Shown here: in pieces, positions 8,739 to 10,974 of the stretch
How the letters are laid out: the number at the start of each line of letters is the position of its first letter
How positions within the stretch are numbered: the stretch's first letter is position 1
NCBI GenBank assembly: GCA_029298735.1
Contig: JANSLP010000571.1
Coordinates: 1 to 10,974, forward strand
DNA length: 10,974 nucleotides
Direction: 5' to 3'
Origin: Ophiostoma sp. CBS 140.51
Taxonomy: Eukaryota > Ascomycota > Sordariomycetes > Ophiostomatales > Ophiostomataceae
Translations under genes and position numbers: made by a program
The notes under the pieces: generated by a model
Told to the model about the DNA's origin: nothing
What the model saw: only the letters and a program-made list of their open reading frames with translations
Databases searched by the model: none

Positions 8739-9124
8739 CTCGCCCCATGTAGATCTTCTATCCCTCGACGGCCGTGAAGCCCTGGGCGCCCTCGATGATG
8801 AACCGCAGAGCAAAGGCCGTATGGCGGTGTGTCGGGGCCGTCTCACCGGGTAGAACGAGCTGCAAGCCGGCATAGATGGTGTCTGTCGTGCAAGGAGCCA
8901 TGAGCGCCGGGTTGACGAGCATGGTCACGCGCCGCTCAGCTTCCTCGACTGACACGATTTGTCCCAACTCCATCAATGCCAGCCGCAGCTCCTTGTAGCG
9001 CCACGTCGTCGCTGCCGCGCTAGGATTCGGGCGCGGCGGCACTATCTTGTGCAGTCCAAAGTGCCTCGCCGTTCTTGGTCCTCAGCGACTGCAGGAATTC
9101 GTCTTCTGTCTGTGTAGAGCCCAT
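8728..9124 (-). pseudogene. N-terminal remnant of a gentisate 1,2-dioxygenase-like cupin
   Basis: ATG at 9124 opens MGSTQTEDEFLQSLR..GEALWT. A shift near 9052-9055 (two bases lost or one gained) moves to the frame reading HKIVPPRPNPSAA, WRYKELRLALMELG, LVNPALMAPC, TIYAGLQLVLPGE and HRHTAFALRFIIEG, then GFTAVEG, TAG (8758-8760), KIYMGRGDVI. This matches the first cupin half of fungal gentisate 1,2-dioxygenases, which cleave gentisate to maleylpyruvate using Fe(II). The HRH iron-ligand pair is visible; the third ligand and the second cupin half would lie past 8728, where the sequence changes to a DAO-type oxidoreductase. About 130 of some 350 residues remain. The TAG may derive from CAG (C to T). 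Other cupins such as salicylate or hydroxynaphthoate dioxygenases are possible. Confidence 0.75.
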
Positions 9125-9499
9125 GGTGCTGAAAGAGTTGGCAATTCGTATGTGTATGTGCATATGTGTGTATCAGTCGTGTGTCTGCAAGTCTGGGTAG
9201 ATTCGCTTTTCTATAAAATACCTAAACTCGTTACTAAGAGTCGGAAGTTGTGGCTGTGTGTTTCCTGCTTTGCCGACGACACAGGTGTGATTCCGCACGT
9301 AGTTTCTGTGTATGCCGCAGAGCATGTCAGCCCATAATAGAGCATAGACCAAATGCGGGTAGTCTTGAGCATACGTTACTGGCCTAGCAATGATTGAGTA
9401 CATGAGTGATCTGGTAACAATCCTACACTTGCGTTTACCGCTCAGCTTGATTTATTTTTATTTTTATTTTTATTTCGATCGTCATATACTCTATCTATT
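9125..9499. other. Divergent spacer with simple repeats
   Basis: About 375 bp upstream of both the cupin (leftward) and the GFA gene (rightward). It holds a GT-rich stretch (9147-9185) and an ATTTTT array. TATAAAATA at 9211-9219 could be a TATA element, but no transcript start can be assigned. No protein-like reading was recognised. Confidence 0.4.
9454..9471 (+). repeat. Hexanucleotide repeat, 3 x ATTTTT
   Basis: Three perfect ATTTTT units with partial units on both sides, 29 bp before the GFA start codon. Confidence 0.75.
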
Positions 9500-10072
9500 A
9501 TGTTGTTTGACCCAACATACCGGGGGTCTTGCATTTGCGGAGGCTTTGTGTTCTATGTGGACGGGGAACCAGAATCGATCTTTTGGTATTATTGCTTACA
9601 CGGCACCAAGGATGCCGATGGCCCTGGGCAGATTGTAAGTTGAAATCACACGCATCCTCCCTCTTGATGTCCGTACAAAGCCAATCGTTCAAGTCTGCCA
9701 AATCCGATAAGGACTAGATTACTATTATTAGAGGAGTCTACCTCACCCAGACATACACCCTCCACGACACAACGAGTGGTGTTGAGAAGTATAAGGTTTT
9801 CTGCGGAGCATGCGGGTGCACTCTGTGGACAATCCCAATGAAACATCATGGCGACAAGTTCATTGTCCGGACGTCTCTTATCGATGATGGGTAAGTTGTT
9901 TTGTGGCTTCCCGGGCGACGGTCATCAAGTCTACGTACTGACTGTTCATCCCAGGGTGAAGAAACTGGTGCCGAAGGCCGAGTTTTTTGCACCGCTCAAG
10001 CCACAGTGCCCTGACAATAAAAGACATTCAATACGATGCCGCGACACTAGAATAAAAGAAGAAGAAAAATAG
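9500..10072 (+). CDS. GFA-domain protein (glutathione-dependent formaldehyde-activating family), probably decaying
   Basis: A stop-free model is 9500-9634, 9718-9890, 9955-10072: 141 residues, phases 0 and 2. Donors are GTAAGT twice; acceptors are TAG and CAG; the second intron has TACTGAC. GFA proteins are small zinc proteins built on Cys pairs, named for S-hydroxymethyl-glutathione formation. Seen here: GSCICGG (C11, C13), TYTLHDTTSG (57-66) and FCGACGCTLW (C74, C77), then KLVPKAEFF. The central CxCxxC site reads YYCLHG, so Tyr30 and Gly35 replace two of three zinc-ligand Cys. The middle region looks about ten residues short: the second intron-like stretch contains SFKSAKSDKD just before the TAG at 9715-9717, which may be true exon ended by a nonsense mutation rather than intron. 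The last 20 residues are atypical. Family certain, integrity doubtful; it could equally be annotated as a pseudogene. Confidence 0.55.
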
Positions 10073-10159
10073 TTCGGCAAGTTATCTGTTACATGCGTAG
10101 ATATGTAGCACTCTAATTTCCAACTGTGGCTAACCTTTTGTCTATTGTCTGTCAATAGT

Positions 10160-10735
10160 CTACCGGAATGATACGGTATTCTTTAAGCTTCCCAGCTTCT
10201 CGATCCTAACCTCAACTTGGTCGCCATCTGCCAACCACTTCGGCGACGCCATGCCCATGGCAACTCCGGCCGGTGTGCCAGTCATGATGACTCTACCTTT
10301 CTCCAGAGTCGTTCCCTGGCTGATAAAGGCGATGATGGATTCCACACTAAATAGCAAGTCGTCAGTCATCGTGTCCTGCCGGACGTCACTATTGACCAGC
10401 GTCTGTAGCCACAGCTTGCTTGCATTGCCCACGATGGCGGGCGACACGAGGACCGGGCTCAGTGTAGCGAACTTGTCAAAGCCCTTGCTGAAGCACCACT
10501 GCGGAACGCACCCCGCGTACGCAGGATCCCGCTGCCACGTGTGCGCAGAAACGTCGTTGCCGACAACAAACCCGGCGACGTACTCTAGGGCCTGCGACTC
10601 GGGGATATCCCTGCCGGTCTTGCCGATGACGACGCACAGCTCTCCCTCGTAGTCCAGCTGGTTCACCTGGGCGATCTTGGGGATGGGGATGTCTTCATCG
10701 AAGTTGGCAATGCTCGCTCCTGCCGCCTTCCTTGA
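10160..10735 (-). pseudogene. Fumarylacetoacetate hydrolase-family protein, N-terminus missing
   Basis: An open frame of 191 residues follows a plausible acceptor (CATAG at 10736-10740). It carries the catalytic FAH fold: DYEGELCVVIGK, YVAGFVVGNDVSAHTWQR, QWCFSKGFDKF, VNSDVRQDTMTDDLLFSVE, GTTLEKGRVIMTGTPAGV and LADGDQVEVRIEKLGSL. The metal-binding Glu of EGEL and Asp of GNDVS are present. Family members split C-C bonds in beta-diketo acids (fumarylacetoacetate, fumarylpyruvate, acylpyruvates); beside a gentisate-type cupin, fumarylpyruvate hydrolase is the natural guess. No ATG lies in the first 100 codons, and the roughly 90-100 residue N-terminal region of the family is not found in the 240 bp upstream within the window. 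Either it is truncated or the 5' exon lies beyond the edge behind an unusually long intron. It converges with the GFA gene, 87 bp apart. Confidence 0.72.
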
Positions 10736-10974
10736 CTATGCCGGGTCATCAGTGCGGGTTCAGAAGTGACATGAGTGAGTGGAAGGATTTTTTATTCGTA
10801 CATATTATTTTAATTCAAATTCTCGCCAGGATTTAAACGTAATATTTTACAGTTATTATTATTATTATCATCCGTCTTTCTCAGCCACTCCTGGCTATTG
10901 GCGACTAGCTAGACAGAACCCTCTGGGGAAAAAACTGTCACAGAACTAAGTGGGTGAATATTCTATTCACCGGT
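10736..10974. other. AT-rich flank upstream of the FAH remnant
   Basis: No FAH N-terminus or other protein was seen on either strand. GTACGA (minus, about 10801) could be a donor pairing with the acceptor at 10736, but the sequence before it is stop-rich. It contains five perfect TTA units (10853-10867). Confidence 0.45.
10953..10971. repeat. 8-bp inverted repeat with 3-base loop
   Basis: GGTGAATA, TTC, TATTCACC: perfect arms at the right edge of the window. It may be a regulator site, a hairpin, or part of a longer element cut by the window edge. Confidence 0.6.

Noticed and set aside
9047..9337. Plus-strand open frame over the cupin start and the spacer
   Set aside because: Antisense to the cupin N-terminus and then GT-rich simple sequence; no protein-like features.

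Overview
The window looks like chromosomal DNA of a filamentous ascomycete (Pezizomycotina type). Genes are interrupted by short introns (57-95 nt) with GTRNGT-like donors, CTRAY branch sites and YAG acceptors. Genes lie alternately on both strands with 0.1-0.7 kb spacers, and the left edge is an AT-rich tract with the dinucleotide bias of repeat-induced point mutation (RIP). No species can be named from the sequence.

Layout. 1-627 is a RIP-like, gene-free tract ending at an 18-bp perfect palindrome (628-645). 649-2886 (minus) is a five-exon, 657-residue transcription-factor-like gene. It has an N-terminal AT-hook and a Fungal_trans_2-type domain, but no zinc cluster. 2887-3572 is a divergent promoter region with a TATA box at 3423. 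3573-4635 (plus) is an intact two-exon short-chain dehydrogenase of 334 residues. Its frame stays open for 74 codons past the stop through an unidentified coding-like piece that ends at a T9A6 tract. 5023-5998 (minus) is an NMT1/THI5-like periplasmic-binding-fold gene broken by four indels. Divergent from it, 6514-8313 (plus) is a major-facilitator (allantoate permease/ACS type) transporter gene with two nonsense codons, a frameshift, a lost splice donor and no usable ATG.

Next, on the minus strand, lie the N-terminal part of a gentisate 1,2-dioxygenase-like cupin (8728-9124) and the C-terminal part of a DAO-type FAD oxidoreductase (8480-8738). The two remnants are fused end to end. A three-exon GFA-domain gene follows on plus (9500-10072), then a fumarylacetoacetate-hydrolase-family gene on minus (10160-10735) that lacks its N-terminal third.

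Interpretation (inference). A transporter, a ring-cleavage cupin, a FAH-family hydrolase, a GFA protein, an FAD oxidoreductase and an SDR beside a regulator suggest a former gene cluster for uptake and breakdown of an aromatic acid by a gentisate-like route (ring cleavage, then fumarylpyruvate-type hydrolysis). Most catabolic members are visibly dead. The regulator and the SDR are intact, and the GFA gene is borderline. The nonsense changes are of C-to-T type in CpA/TpG context, as RIP or simple deamination would give. Several indels fall in homopolymers, so some could be sequencing errors, but the substitutions, the fusion and the missing FAH N-terminus are not explained that way.
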